Positions 15,971 to 24,921 are shown, numbered from the stretch's first letter. The stretch: DNA of 64,000 nt from Kribbella kalugense (GCF_004365875.1 NZ_SODF01000002.1:1612001-1676000); one strand, 5' to 3'. Notes: generated by a model not told the origin, from the letters alone. Numbers and translations are program-made.

Positions 15971-18900
15971 GTGGAAGCGCCCCTTGCCTTGTATCGCCGG
16001 TACCGCCCGGAGACGTTTGCGGAGGTGATCGGGCAGGACCATGTCACGGCGCCGTTGCGCAACGCGTTGAGTAACAACCGGGTCAATCACGCCTATCTGT
16101 TCTCCGGACCGCGCGGGTGTGGGAAGACCACCAGTGCGCGGATCCTCGCCCGGGCGATCAACTGTGAGAAGGGCCCGATCGCCGAGCCGTGCGGGGTGTG
16201 CAAATCCTGCACCGACCTGGCGCGCGGTGGTCCCGGCAGCATCGACGTGATCGAGATCGACGCGGCGTCGCACGGTGGTGTGGACGACGCCCGCGATCTG
16301 CGCGAGCGCGCGTTCTTCGCGCCGGTCGAGAGCCGCTACAAGATCTACATCATCGACGAGGCGCACATGGTGACCACGCAGGGCTTCAATGCCCTGCTGA
16401 AGCTGGTCGAGGAGCCGCCGCCGCACCTCAAGTTCATCTTCGCCACCACCGAGCCCGACAAGGTCATCGGGACGATCCGGTCGCGTACGCACCACTACCC
16501 GTTCCGCCTGGTTCCGCCGAAGATCCTCGCCGACTACATGGCCAAGCTGTGTGAGGCGGAGGGCGTCTCGATCGAATCGGCCGCATTGCCGCTGGTCGTG
16601 CGCGCCGGCGCCGGTTCGGTACGTGACTCGTTGAGCGTGCTGGACCAGCTGATCGGTGGAGCTGGGCCGGGCGGCGTGACGTACGAGCTAGCCGTTGCGC
16701 TGCTCGGGTTCACGCCGGACTCGTTGCTGGATGCGTGTGTGGACGGGTTCGCGGCACATGACAGCGCGGCGGTGTTCGAGACGATCGAGAAGGTCATCGA
16801 GACCGGTCAGGACCCGAAGCGGTTCGCCGAGGACTTGCTGCGGCGACTGCGCGATCTCGTGGTGCTGTCCGCCGTACCGAATGCTGTCGCGTCCGGTCTG
16901 ATCGAAGCCGCCGAGGACCAGGGCGAGCGCCTGCAGACACAGGCCGCCGGGATCGGTCCGGCGGAGCTGACCAGGGCCGCGGACATCGTGGCGGCTGGCC
17001 TCCTGGAGATGCGCGGTGCGACCGCCCCCCGCCTCCAGCTGGAACTCATCTGCGCAAAGGTCCTCCTCCCCGGCGCCGACGATTCCACCAACGGCATCCA
17101 AGCCCGCCTAGACCGCATGGAACGCCGCCTCACCATCGGCACCCCCGCAGGTACGCCGGACACGGCACAGCCGGGCTCCGGTACGACGGCGTCAACCCAA
17201 CCAGCTCGCGGTACGACGGCCTCCGCCGAGCCGGGTCCAGGTCCGGCAGCCTCGGCCCAGCCAGGGGCCTTCGCCGAGCCGGGCGTCGCTGATACGGCGC
17301 CTTCCAATCAGCCAGCGTCCGGCGCGGGTGCTTCCGGTGCTGGCGGAGGTGCGACCGGCGGAGGCGCACGCGGAGCGGATGCTGCTACGAGCAGGTCAGC
17401 AGCGCGAGCCGCTGCAACCGGTGAGAGCGGGGAGCGGGCCGACGGCTCTGCCGGGACCCCATCTGCAGGTGCTGCGGTTGGTGGAGGCGAGGCAGGTGGA
17501 GTCGCCGGTCCAAGCGGAGCTGCTGGTGTGGGCGGAGCGGACGCCGATGGTGCCTCCGCGACAGCAGATCACTCCACGGCGGATGCAGCAGGCGCAGGTG
17601 GTGGAGCTGGGGCAGCAGGTCCGGCCGCTGCGTCGGTCAGCTCCACGGCTGGTAGTGCGGGCTCAGCTGCGGGTGGTGGACGGACTGGTGCTTGGGGAGA
17701 TGGAGCTGCGTCTCCGGTCAGCGCAGCGCCCGCCGAGGTGGGAGGTTCTGCCGCCGGTGGTGCGGGAGCGTCTGAGGCTGCCCCGTCGGCTGCTGCTGGG
17801 ATCAGCGGGACTGCCGGTGGAGCTGTTGGGTTGGCCGATATTCGGCGGTTGTGGCCTGAGGTTTTGGAGGCCGTGAAGACTAAGCGGCGGTTCGCTTGGA
17901 TCATGTTGAGCCAGAACGCGCAGGTCATCGCGATCGACGATCAGACGCTGACGCTTGGGCTGGTGAACGCGGGAGCCCGCGAGAGCTTTGCGCGGTCCGG
18001 GAGTGACGAGATCCTTCGGCAGGCGATGGTCGACACCATCGGCGTCGACCGGCGGGTCGAAGCCGTGGTCGATCCGTCCACTGACCCAGGCGCCGGCGGA
18101 TCCGCCGGCCGACCGGGCGGTCAGGGTGGTACGCCAGGCGGTCATGGTGGCGGTGGCGGTACGTCGGGTGGTCACGGTGGAGGCGCCCCTGGCGGGACCG
18201 GTGGTGGTGCGCAGGGTGGCAGCGGTGGTGGACACGGGCCGGGCGGAGGCGGTGCGGGAGCAGGTGGTCCCGATGCGGGCGTTCCGAGCGCGGGCGGTGC
18301 CGGCGGTCCTGGTGCAGGCGGATTCGGCGCGGCTGGGCCGGGAGTAGGCGGCGCGGGCGCGGGCGGTGCTGGTGTGGATGGTCCCGGTGCTGGTGATTCC
18401 GGTGTGGGCGGGTTGGGCGCCGGAGGTGGCTCTGACGGGGCCGGGGCGGCTGGCGTTGGCGGAACTGGAGCAGGTGCCGGCGGGTTCGGTGCCGGTGGAT
18501 CTGGAGGGGCGGGGCTCGGGGACGGTGCTGCTGGCGTGGCCGGCGGTGGTGCGGGAGCTGCGGTCGGTGCGACGGGTGGGGGCGTAGGCGATTCGGCGGG
18601 CAGCTTCGGTGGTGGCTCGGGTGCTGGCGGGACTGGCGGTGGACCGGGTGCGTCGGATGCTGGCGGGCCTGGCGGTGGCCCGGGTGGGCCGGGCCGTGGT
18701 GCGGCGGGACTGGGCTCGGGTGGGTCGGGTTCGCGTGGAGCTGGTTCGGGCGGCGCGGGCTCAGGTGGAGTCGGTCCAGGCGGAGCGGGTTCTGGTGGGG
18801 CCGGTGTAGGTGGAGTTGGGGCGGGTGGGGCTGGCCCGGGAACCGGTGGTGGGCGGTCGGGGCAGTGGGGGGAAGGGGCGGGGGCTGCGGTTGTTTTGCA

Positions 18901-19294
18901 GGAGCCGCCGGATTCGGAGTACGACGTACCGCCGGGGGTGGATCCGTGGGAGGACGGGCCTGGGGGGCGGGCGGCTCAGCAGCCGACCCGACAGCCAAGT
19001 CAGCAGACTGGCCAGCAGGCAGGGCAGCAGGCAGGGCAGCAGTCGGGGCAGCCGGTTGTTGATCGGCGGGAGCAGGCTGCTAGTAAGCGGCGCGCTGCTG
19101 AGGCAGCCGTGGCGGCTGAGCAGGCTCGGCGGGCGGCTGAGGTTTCGGCTGCGCCTGAGGTGGCGCTGACTCCGGAGGAGGAAGCGGACGCGATCGGCGA
19201 GGATGACGTGGTGCTGGAGGAAGACTCGCGGTCGCATACCGATCTGCTGCGGGAGACGCTTGGCGCTCAGATCATCACTGAAGAGCCCAACTGA
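15971..19294 (+). CDS. dnaX: DNA polymerase III gamma/tau subunit with an extended Gly/Ala-rich tau region
   Basis: Clamp-loader AAA+ ATPase of the replisome. Residues 1-370 are canonical: YRPETFAEVIGQ, Walker A GPRGCGKTT (46-54), zinc cysteines C65, C74, C77 and C80, Walker B YIIDEAHM, sensor 1 FATTEPDKV and the SRC-like IRSRTH. A conserved tau domain (GLADIRRLWPEVLEAVKTKRR onward) lies near 620-700. It is flanked by two low-complexity segments: about 395-615 (Ala/Gly/Ser/Thr) and about 710-970 (mostly Gly-Gly-Xaa). The last 135 residues are Gln-rich, then acidic. At 1107 residues it is far longer than typical DnaX. GTG 15971 matches the family start. Confidence 0.93.
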   Translation: MEAPLALYRRYRPETFAEVIGQDHVTAPLRNALSNNRVNHAYLFSGPRGCGKTTSARILARAINCEKGPIAEPCGVCKSCTDLARGGPGSIDVIEIDAASHGGVDDARDLRERAFFAPVESRYKIYIIDEAHMVTTQGFNALLKLVEEPPPHLKFIFATTEPDKVIGTIRSRTHHYPFRLVPPKILADYMAKLCEAEGVSIESAALPLVVRAGAGSVRDSLSVLDQLIGGAGPGGVTYELAVALLGFTPDSLLDACVDGFAAHDSAAVFETIEKVIETGQDPKRFAEDLLRRLRDLVVLSAVPNAVASGLIEAAEDQGERLQTQAAGIGPAELTRAADIVAAGLLEMRGATAPRLQLELICAKVLLPGADDSTNGIQARLDRMERRLTIGTPAGTPDTAQPGSGTTASTQPARGTTASAEPGPGPAASAQPGAFAEPGVADTAPSNQPASGAGASGAGGGATGGGARGADAATSRSAARAAATGESGERADGSAGTPSAGAAVGGGEAGGVAGPSGAAGVGGADADGASATADHSTADAAGAGGGAGAAGPAAASVSSTAGSAGSAAGGGRTGAWGDGAASPVSAAPAEVGGSAAGGAGASEAAPSAAAGISGTAGGAVGLADIRRLWPEVLEAVKTKRRFAWIMLSQNAQVIAIDDQTLTLGLVNAGARESFARSGSDEILRQAMVDTIGVDRRVEAVVDPSTDPGAGGSAGRPGGQGGTPGGHGGGGGTSGGHGGGAPGGTGGGAQGGSGGGHGPGGGGAGAGGPDAGVPSAGGAGGPGAGGFGAAGPGVGGAGAGGAGVDGPGAGDSGVGGLGAGGGSDGAGAAGVGGTGAGAGGFGAGGSGGAGLGDGAAGVAGGGAGAAVGATGGGVGDSAGSFGGGSGAGGTGGGPGASDAGGPGGGPGGPGRGAAGLGSGGSGSRGAGSGGAGSGGVGPGGAGSGGAGVGGVGAGGAGPGTGGGRSGQWGEGAGAAVVLQEPPDSEYDVPPGVDPWEDGPGGRAAQQPTRQPSQQTGQQAGQQAGQQSGQPVVDRREQAASKRRAAEAAVAAEQARRAAEVSAAPEVALTPEEEADAIGEDDVVLEEDSRSHTDLLRETLGAQIITEEPN

Positions 19295-19695
19295 GTTCAG
19301 CCGGATCGAGCCGGCGCTCTGAGGCCCGGCCGTGGCCCAGGCGTGCAGTTGAGCGCACTCGGTGCCGACCGTGATGGTCTGGCCGTCGGTCGAGGTCGCG
19401 GTCGTTGAGTTGGATGCGCCGGCGGGGAGCTACAGGCGCGGGTCGCTCGGGACTGCCACAGGGCTGTCCACAGGTGTGGCGGTGGTGGGGCGGTGGGGGG
19501 TGTGCGTGGTTCGCAGGGGCGTGGGGAAGGGTGTGCACAGGGGTGTGGATAAGTTTGGGGAGACTGGTCGGTTTCTGGGGGTGGGTGGGGTTGTCGGGGG
19601 GACCGGCTAGTGTTGAGGCTCCGGCTGTCGGCGGCGTGTCGGGGGCCGGGTAGGAAGCTCGGGCTCGGGAGAGCGGTTCGGACGAGGAGATCGCA
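19295..19695. promoter_or_regulatory. dnaX-ybaB intergenic region with two DnaA-box-like 9-mers
   Basis: About 400 bp without a gene. CTGTCCACA at 19464-19472 and, on the opposite strand, TTATCCACA at 19544-19552 (reads TGTGGATAA) match the actinobacterial DnaA-box consensus. The second is the perfect E. coli-type box. The region between is very G-rich. It may serve as the promoter of the ybaB-recR operon and as a DnaA titration or regulatory site. Confidence 0.45.
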
Positions 19696-20334
19696 GTGTT
19701 CGACGGTGGCGGTGCTGGGGGCTTCGACATGTCCAACCTGCTCGCGCAGGCGCAGGCGATGCAGAACCAGCTGATGGAAGCGCAGGCAGACCTCGAGGGT
19801 CAGGAGATCGAGGGGTCGGCCGGTGGCGGTTTGGTGACGGCACTGGTGTCCGGCACGGGCGAGCTGCTCAGCCTGAACATCAAGAAGGAAGCCGTCGACC
19901 CGGACGACACCGAGACGCTGGCCGACCTGGTCGTCGCCGCGGTGCGTGACGCCTCGGAGAACGCGAAGCAGGCTGCGGCCGCCGCGATGGGTCCGCTGGC
20001 CGGTGGGCTGGGCGGAGCGTTCGGTGGCGACGGTGGATTCCCCGGCTTCGGCGGTGGAGAGCCGGCCGGCGGGCAGTCCGCTCCCGCTGGATTCGGACTG
20101 CCCAGCGCGACGCCGCCCGCGGTCGAGTCCGGCGGGACCGCCGACGACAGCGAGCCAGGCGACGACAAGCGCGATGACAACCGCGATGACGGGCGCGATG
20201 ACAATCGGCCAGGCGGCACCAGCCAAGCAGGCGATGAGAGCCGCGGCGGGGTCGGACCGGCGGGTGGCACGAGCAACGGTGGCGTCGGGTTCGTGAACCC
20301 AGGGGCCGGCGAGTCCGGCCGGAACCCGGGCTGA
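19696..20334 (+). CDS. ybaB: YbaB/EbfC nucleoid-associated protein with a long C-terminal extension
   Basis: A DNA-binding dimer usually encoded between dnaX and recR. The conserved domain (about residues 10-100) includes NLLAQAQAMQNQLMEAQADL, VTALVSGTGELLSLNIKKEAVDPDD and LADLVVAAVRDASENAKQ. Normal family length is about 100-115 residues. Here another 110 residues follow, Gly/Pro-rich and then with RDD-type repeats (DDKRDDNRDDGRDDNR), likely disordered. GTG 19696 is used; ATG 19729 is an alternative that removes 11 residues. It ends 1 bp before recR. Confidence 0.88.
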   Translation: MFDGGGAGGFDMSNLLAQAQAMQNQLMEAQADLEGQEIEGSAGGGLVTALVSGTGELLSLNIKKEAVDPDDTETLADLVVAAVRDASENAKQAAAAAMGPLAGGLGGAFGGDGGFPGFGGGEPAGGQSAPAGFGLPSATPPAVESGGTADDSEPGDDKRDDNRDDGRDDNRPGGTSQAGDESRGGVGPAGGTSNGGVGFVNPGAGESGRNPG

Positions 20335-20335
20335 C

Positions 20336-20935
20336 GTGTACGAGGGGGCCGTTCAGGACCTGATCGACGAGCTTGGGCGGTTGCCCGGTGTGGGTCCGAA
20401 GTCAGCGCAGCGGATCGCGTTCCATCTGCTCGCGGCCGACGAGACCGACGTACGGCGGCTTGCGCATGTGCTCGTGGAGGTCAAGGAGCGGGTCAAGTTC
20501 TGCGAGATCTGCGGCAATGTCGCGGAGGAGCCGCAGTGCCGGATCTGCCGTGACCCGCGGCGGGACCTGGCCCTGATCTGTGTGGTCGAAGAGGCCAAGG
20601 ACGTGGTGGCGATCGAGCGCACCCGCGAGTTCCGTGGCCGGTACCACGTGCTCGGCGGGGCGATCTCGCCGATCGAGGGGATCGGGCCGGACGAGCTGCG
20701 GATCAAGGAACTGATGCAGCGGCTGGCCAGCGGTGAGGTGACCGAGATCATCCTGGCCACCGACCCGAACCTGGAGGGTGAGGCGACGGCGACGTACCTG
20801 AGCCGCCTGCTGCGGCCCATGGGGTTGCGCGTCACCCGTTTGGCTAGTGGACTTCCTGTAGGCGGTGACCTCGAGTACGCCGACGAGGTCACACTCGGAC
20901 GGGCGTTTGAAGGGCGACGATCGATCGATGACTGA
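20336..20935 (+). CDS. recR: Recombination mediator protein RecR
   Basis: Loads RecA with RecF/RecO at single-strand gaps. It has 199 residues, normal length. The helix-hairpin-helix (LPGVGPKSAQRIAFHLL), the zinc finger CEICGNVAEEPQCRIC and the Toprim domain (LICVVEEAKDVVAIERT; ATDPNLEGEATATYL) are all present. GTG 20336 begins one base after the ybaB stop, and the gene overlaps the DUF5063 gene by 8 bp, forming one operon. Confidence 0.97.
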   Translation: MYEGAVQDLIDELGRLPGVGPKSAQRIAFHLLAADETDVRRLAHVLVEVKERVKFCEICGNVAEEPQCRICRDPRRDLALICVVEEAKDVVAIERTREFRGRYHVLGGAISPIEGIGPDELRIKELMQRLASGEVTEIILATDPNLEGEATATYLSRLLRPMGLRVTRLASGLPVGGDLEYADEVTLGRAFEGRRSIDD

Positions 20936-21572
20936 ACCAACCGATATTGCAGAGCTGGCTTTGAGTACGGACTCCGAGGACCTCGAGGAGTTCGCCGAAC
21001 AGATCGCCGATCAGGTCCGGAGCTTCCTGATCTCGGTCCGCGACATCGCCGCGCAGCCGGACGAGGACGGGGTCGACGAGGGCCTCGCCTCGCTGCCGTA
21101 CCTGCTGCTCGAGGTGAGCCAGCTGCTGCTCGCCGGCGGCCGGCTCGGGGCGTTCGAGGACTTCGTTCCCGAGGAGCGGTTCGAGAGCGACGCCGGTCCG
21201 GATCCGGATCTGGACGCGATGCGGGACCGGCTCGCGGTGCTGTTCGAGGGCCTGGACGAGTACGCCGAGGTCTTCGACCCGTACGCCGCTCCGCCCGAGA
21301 TCACCGTCAACCGGCTGTCCGACGACCTCACCGCGATCGCGACCGACCTCGTGCACGGTCTCGCGCACTACGAGGACGGCCGGGTCACCGAGGCGCTGTG
21401 GTGGTGGCAGTTCTCCTACGTCTCCACCTGGGGTGCCGCGGCGAGCGCCGTACTGCGGGCCATCCAGTCGCTGATCGCGCACGACCGGCTGGAGCCGGCC
21501 CACGACGCGGAGACTGAGGCGACCGACCGTGAGCTGGTCGAGGTCGCGGAGGAAGCCGTCCAGCGCCGCTGA
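20928..21572 (+). CDS. DUF5063 domain protein
   Basis: A 214-residue acidic, mostly helical protein of unknown function. It is a conserved companion downstream of recR in actinobacteria. The motif region LSDDLTAIATDLVHGLAHYEDG and ALWWWQFSYVSTWGAAASAVLRAI is characteristic. ATG 20928 lies inside the end of recR, so its translation is coupled. Position suggests a link to recombination or replication repair, which is only inference. Confidence 0.85.
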   Translation: MTEPTDIAELALSTDSEDLEEFAEQIADQVRSFLISVRDIAAQPDEDGVDEGLASLPYLLLEVSQLLLAGGRLGAFEDFVPEERFESDAGPDPDLDAMRDRLAVLFEGLDEYAEVFDPYAAPPEITVNRLSDDLTAIATDLVHGLAHYEDGRVTEALWWWQFSYVSTWGAAASAVLRAIQSLIAHDRLEPAHDAETEATDRELVEVAEEAVQRR

Positions 21573-21574
21573 AG

Positions 21575-21583
21575 TTATCCACA
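21575..21583 (+). promoter_or_regulatory. DnaA box (TTATCCACA)
   Basis: A perfect 9-bp DnaA consensus lies 3 bases after the DUF5063 stop codon, about 2 kb from the boxes in the dnaX-ybaB spacer. Single boxes can occur by chance, so function is uncertain. Confidence 0.4.
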
Positions 21584-21659
21584 GGTCGCCTCCGGCCGGG
21601 GCGCGCGAGGACTGCCTCATCACATACGGTGAGGGCTCGATCCCGGTCAGGAGGCGGAG

Positions 21660-22187
21660 ATGCAGCAGCAGGTGGACTCTGGTACGTCGTTCACGACCAA
21701 GCGCACGCGTGCTGTGGTCGTCGCAGTGATCACGACGCTGCTGGTCGTCGTTGTGTTCCAGCCCTGGCGGCTGAACTTCGACGACTACCCGGTCTTCCAG
21801 ACAATCTTTCTCATCCTGGCCGCGATCTGTCTGAGGCACGCGGTCCGCGGCTGGTACAGGGTGCTGCGTGGCCGCAGCGAACTGCAGATGACGCCGGCCG
21901 ACCTGACCATGACGTACCGCGGACGTCAGCTGACGATCCCGTGGTCCGAGGTGGCCGACATCCGCATCGAGGGCAAACCGAAGACGCCGTGGGTCGTCGC
22001 GCGACTGAGTCCTGCTGTCGATCGTGCCGCCGTGCCGGTGAGGCGGCGCCGCGACGGTTCGTACAAGCTGTTCCCGATCGCGCACGGGCAGCCGAGCAAG
22101 GAGCGGCTGCAAACCCGGGAGCGGCTGCGATCGGCGATCATGGGCTGCGGCCGCCGCTACCTCGAGCCTGATCAGCGCGTGGCCTGA
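21660..22187 (+). CDS. PH-like-domain membrane protein, paralogue of the kinase C-terminus
   Basis: A 175-residue protein with two transmembrane helices (about 17-34 and 46-63) followed by a PH/YdbT-like beta domain: LQMTPADLTMTYRGRQLTIPWSEV, then WVVARLSP and KLFPIAHGQ. The same two-helix plus beta-domain arrangement, with shared TIPW, PW(V/L)(V/I)A and PIAHG motifs, ends the Ser/Thr kinase encoded at 22913-24442. ATG 21660 follows CAGGAGGCGG. Function is unknown; a membrane sensor or scaffold role is possible. Confidence 0.72.
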   Translation: MQQQVDSGTSFTTKRTRAVVVAVITTLLVVVVFQPWRLNFDDYPVFQTIFLILAAICLRHAVRGWYRVLRGRSELQMTPADLTMTYRGRQLTIPWSEVADIRIEGKPKTPWVVARLSPAVDRAAVPVRRRRDGSYKLFPIAHGQPSKERLQTRERLRSAIMGCGRRYLEPDQRVA

Positions 22188-22231
22188 CTGGTGCCCGGGC
22201 CGACTGGCGCGTGGAGCTGGCGGTCGGTTGA

Positions 22232-22891
22232 ATGGCGCGCGTGGCTGTTCATGAGGTGATTCAGCGGATGCCGGACCTCGGCGCCGTTCGGCGGGTCAGT
22301 CGGGCGTTGGCGGTGCTTGATCTGGTGCTGAACGAGGATCCGAGCACCAGGTACTTCCAGTTCGACGCGCGCTGGTCCGAGACCGAGGAAGCCGCGTTGA
22401 TGCGGGACGGGTCCGGGAACGAGTACTCGATGGTGTTCTCGCCGGACGGCGCGTTCGCCTACGGGTTCGATCACGAGTCGCCGATGTCGCCGTACGCGAA
22501 CGACCACAAGCTGTGGCCCGGTCTGATCGACGGCGTGCCGGAGGTGTTCCACAGCGCGCGGGACGAGAAGGCTTTCAGCGACGACGGTGTGCCGCGGGCG
22601 ACGGTGTGCTTCTGGCGGACCACGAGAGACACGGCCTGGCGTTGTGGTCCAGTGGAGAACGTCGAGGCCGACGGAGCCGACTGGCTGTTCGAGTTGGTGG
22701 CCGACGGACGGCCGGAGGCGTACCTGACCTTCGCTGAGGAGTACTACGAGGTGGCGCTCGACCTCGAGCCGATTCGGCATGTGTACGCGCTGATGCCGCT
22801 GACGGAGTACGTCGTGACGGTGCTGAATCCGCAGCGGCAACTCAGTGATCTCGCCGAAGGGATCGCCGAGATCGGTTACCCGCGGTCCTGA
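22232..22891 (+). CDS. Conserved hypothetical protein, immunity-like
   Basis: A 219-residue soluble protein lacking signals or membrane segments. It has an N-terminal helical part (about 1-35) followed by a beta-rich part with FQFDARWSETEEAALMRDG, EYSMVFSPDGAFAYGFDHESPMSPY and a C-terminal VLNPQRQLSDLAEGIAEIG. The overall feel is of SMI1/KNR4- or Imm-type single-domain proteins, but no motif is decisive. Its start at 22232 lies 44 bp after the PH-like gene and its stop 21 bp before the kinase gene, so the three may share a transcript. Confidence 0.55.
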   Translation: MARVAVHEVIQRMPDLGAVRRVSRALAVLDLVLNEDPSTRYFQFDARWSETEEAALMRDGSGNEYSMVFSPDGAFAYGFDHESPMSPYANDHKLWPGLIDGVPEVFHSARDEKAFSDDGVPRATVCFWRTTRDTAWRCGPVENVEADGADWLFELVADGRPEAYLTFAEEYYEVALDLEPIRHVYALMPLTEYVVTVLNPQRQLSDLAEGIAEIGYPRS

Positions 22892-22912
22892 AGCGCGTTA
22901 GCGTGACGCCCG

Positions 22913-24442
22913 ATGACAACGCATCCACAGGATCCGGCCGTGGTCGGGTCGTTCGCGATCCAGGGCCGGCTCGGCCGTGGGGCGATGGGTGCGGTCTACC
23001 TTGCTCATTCGCCGGGCGGCCGGTTGGTCGCGGTCAAGGTGGTTCGCGAGGAGCTCGCCGATGATCCGGGCTTCCGGGCTCGGTTCGCACGCGAGATCGA
23101 CGCAGCCCGGAAGGTCGGCGGGGCGTTCACCGCGGCGGTCGTCGATGCCGATCCGAACGCGGACCGTCCGTGGCTGGCAACGGAGTACCTGCCGGGACCG
23201 ACGCTGCAGAAGGCGATCGAGACGTCCGGGCCGTTGACGCCGGACGGAGTGCAGTCGCTCGCGGGCGGGCTGGCCGAGGCATTGATGGCGATCCACGCGA
23301 GCGGTCTCGTCCATCGCGATCTCAAGCCGTCGAACATCGTGCTCACCGACAACGGGCCGCGGGTGATCGACTTCGGCATCGCGCGGGCGCTCGAGGAGAC
23401 GAGTCTGACGGCGACCGGTCTGGTGGTCGGTACGCCGGGATACCTGTCGCCGGAGCAGATCACCGGGACGGGGATCGGGCCGGCGAGCGACCTGTTCGCG
23501 TTCGGTGCCGTGCTGGTGTTCGCTGCGTCGGGACGCGGTCCGTTCGCGACCGGGACTCCTGCGTCGTTGCTTCACCGGATCGTCAACGAGCAACCGCACA
23601 TCCCGCCGCTGCCGGGTCCACTGCACGACGTCGTACGCCGATGTCTCGCCCGCGACCCCGCTCAGCGCCCGACGCCCGCCGAAGTACTGCAAACCCTTAG
23701 ACCCACAGCATTCCTGAACCAGCCCACCATCCCCGTCACGCCCCCGACAAAGATCCTGCCGCCACAAGCCCCACCCTCAACAAAGGTCCTACCGCCTCCA
23801 TCAGCACCCGCCCAGCCTCCGCCAGCGCAAGCCCCGCTTCCACCAGCGCAAGCCTCGCGTCCGTCCGCGCAAGCCGCGCTTCCGCCAGCGCAAGCCTCGC
23901 GTCCGTCAGCGAAAGCCCCGCGGCCGCCGGCTCCGGCACAACCGGTGGGCGCGAGCTTCGCGACGAGTCGGGTGCGGCCGGCGGTGTTCGCGGCGATCAC
24001 CACGTTCGTCGCGCTCGCGTTCATCCCGTCCGACCCGCGAGTCCAGGCCCACCCGGCCCTCGCGACGCTTTACGGGCTGGTGTCCCTCACCTTCTGGTAC
24101 TTCGCCATCCGCCACTGGATCCTTGTACTCAGACCGAAAGTCGTCCTTCGCCTGTCTCCACAGGGATTGACGGTCAACCGCGCGTACCGCGAAGCCACCA
24201 TCCCCTGGCGCGGCGTCACCCGGCTCCACGTCGGCGGCGACGCCAAACACCCGTGGCTGATCGCCTGGCTCGAACCGCCGTACCAGAACCAACTCCCCGT
24301 CTCGCATCGCCGCCACCACGGCGGCCTGCGGATCTACCCGATCGCCCACGGCGCCACCCGCACCCGCCGCCAGACCCAGGTCAACGAACTCCGCGCCGCC
24401 CTCAATTGGTACGCGGGCCGGATCCACGACAATTCCTACTGA
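22913..24442 (+). CDS. Membrane Ser/Thr protein kinase with PH-like C-terminal module
   Basis: A 509-residue eukaryotic-type kinase. The catalytic domain (about 13-265) has the Gly loop GRLGRGAMGAVY, Lys42 (VAVKV), HRDLKPSN at 134-141, DFG at 153-155 and GTPGYLSPEQ. A Pro/Ala-rich linker (about 275-345) contains short repeats of the type PPAQASRPSAQA. Two transmembrane helices (about 355-400) and a beta domain (to 500) follow. The domain is intracellular like the kinase, not an extracellular PASTA sensor. The same module stands alone at 21660-22187. ATG 22913 is supported by the kinase N-terminus. The stop overlaps the GNAT start. Confidence 0.88.
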   Translation: MTTHPQDPAVVGSFAIQGRLGRGAMGAVYLAHSPGGRLVAVKVVREELADDPGFRARFAREIDAARKVGGAFTAAVVDADPNADRPWLATEYLPGPTLQKAIETSGPLTPDGVQSLAGGLAEALMAIHASGLVHRDLKPSNIVLTDNGPRVIDFGIARALEETSLTATGLVVGTPGYLSPEQITGTGIGPASDLFAFGAVLVFAASGRGPFATGTPASLLHRIVNEQPHIPPLPGPLHDVVRRCLARDPAQRPTPAEVLQTLRPTAFLNQPTIPVTPPTKILPPQAPPSTKVLPPPSAPAQPPPAQAPLPPAQASRPSAQAALPPAQASRPSAKAPRPPAPAQPVGASFATSRVRPAVFAAITTFVALAFIPSDPRVQAHPALATLYGLVSLTFWYFAIRHWILVLRPKVVLRLSPQGLTVNRAYREATIPWRGVTRLHVGGDAKHPWLIAWLEPPYQNQLPVSHRRHHGGLRIYPIAHGATRTRRQTQVNELRAALNWYAGRIHDNSY

Positions 24443-24921
24443 TGAACATCCGGCCAGCCACCGCCGCCGACAGCCTGAAAATCAGCGAGCTGCTCATCGC
24501 GTCGTGGGGCAGTCACATCGCGGTCGCTCACGGCGTCGCGTACGACGTCATGACGCTGCCGGCCATCGTTGCCGAGGAGGACGACCGGATCGTCGGCCTG
24601 CTCACCTACAACCTGCAGGACCAGGAGTTCGAGGTCGTCACGATCGACGCCCTGGCGCAGCATCGCGGTGTCGGTACTGCGCTTCTCGCGGCTGCGACCG
24701 AGGTCGCGCGGGAAGCAGGAGCGCGCCGCCTTTGGCTGGTCACCACCAATGACAACCTCGACGCGCTGCGCTTCTACCAACGTCGCGGCCTGCGCATCGT
24801 CGACGTTGGGCCCGGCGCCGTCGACGAGTCCCGCAAGCTCAAACCGACGATCCCGCTCACCGGCGCCTACGACATCCCGCTCCGCGACGAACTGGTCCTC
24901 GAGCTCCGACTGACCGACTAA
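24442..24921 (+). CDS. GNAT family N-acetyltransferase
   Basis: A 159-residue acetyltransferase: IRPATAADSLKISELL at the start, strand VVTIDALAQHRGVGTALL with the acetyl-CoA loop (QHRGVG), and TNDNLDALRFYQRRGLRIVDV. ATG 24442 overlaps the TGA of the kinase by one base, so translation is coupled; it could acetylate a product of, or be modified by, the same pathway. The substrate is unknown. Its 3' end enters a 22-bp tandem repeat shared with the convergent dinB end. Confidence 0.85.
   Translation: MNIRPATAADSLKISELLIASWGSHIAVAHGVAYDVMTLPAIVAEEDDRIVGLLTYNLQDQEFEVVTIDALAQHRGVGTALLAAATEVAREAGARRLWLVTTNDNLDALRFYQRRGLRIVDVGPGAVDESRKLKPTIPLTGAYDIPLRDELVLELRLTD

Noticed and set aside
17328..18998. 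Other-frame and antisense ORFs over the Gly-rich part of dnaX
   Set aside because: Open only because of extreme GC-rich repeats; none has a domain or start signal, and the dnaX frame has conserved sequence on both sides.
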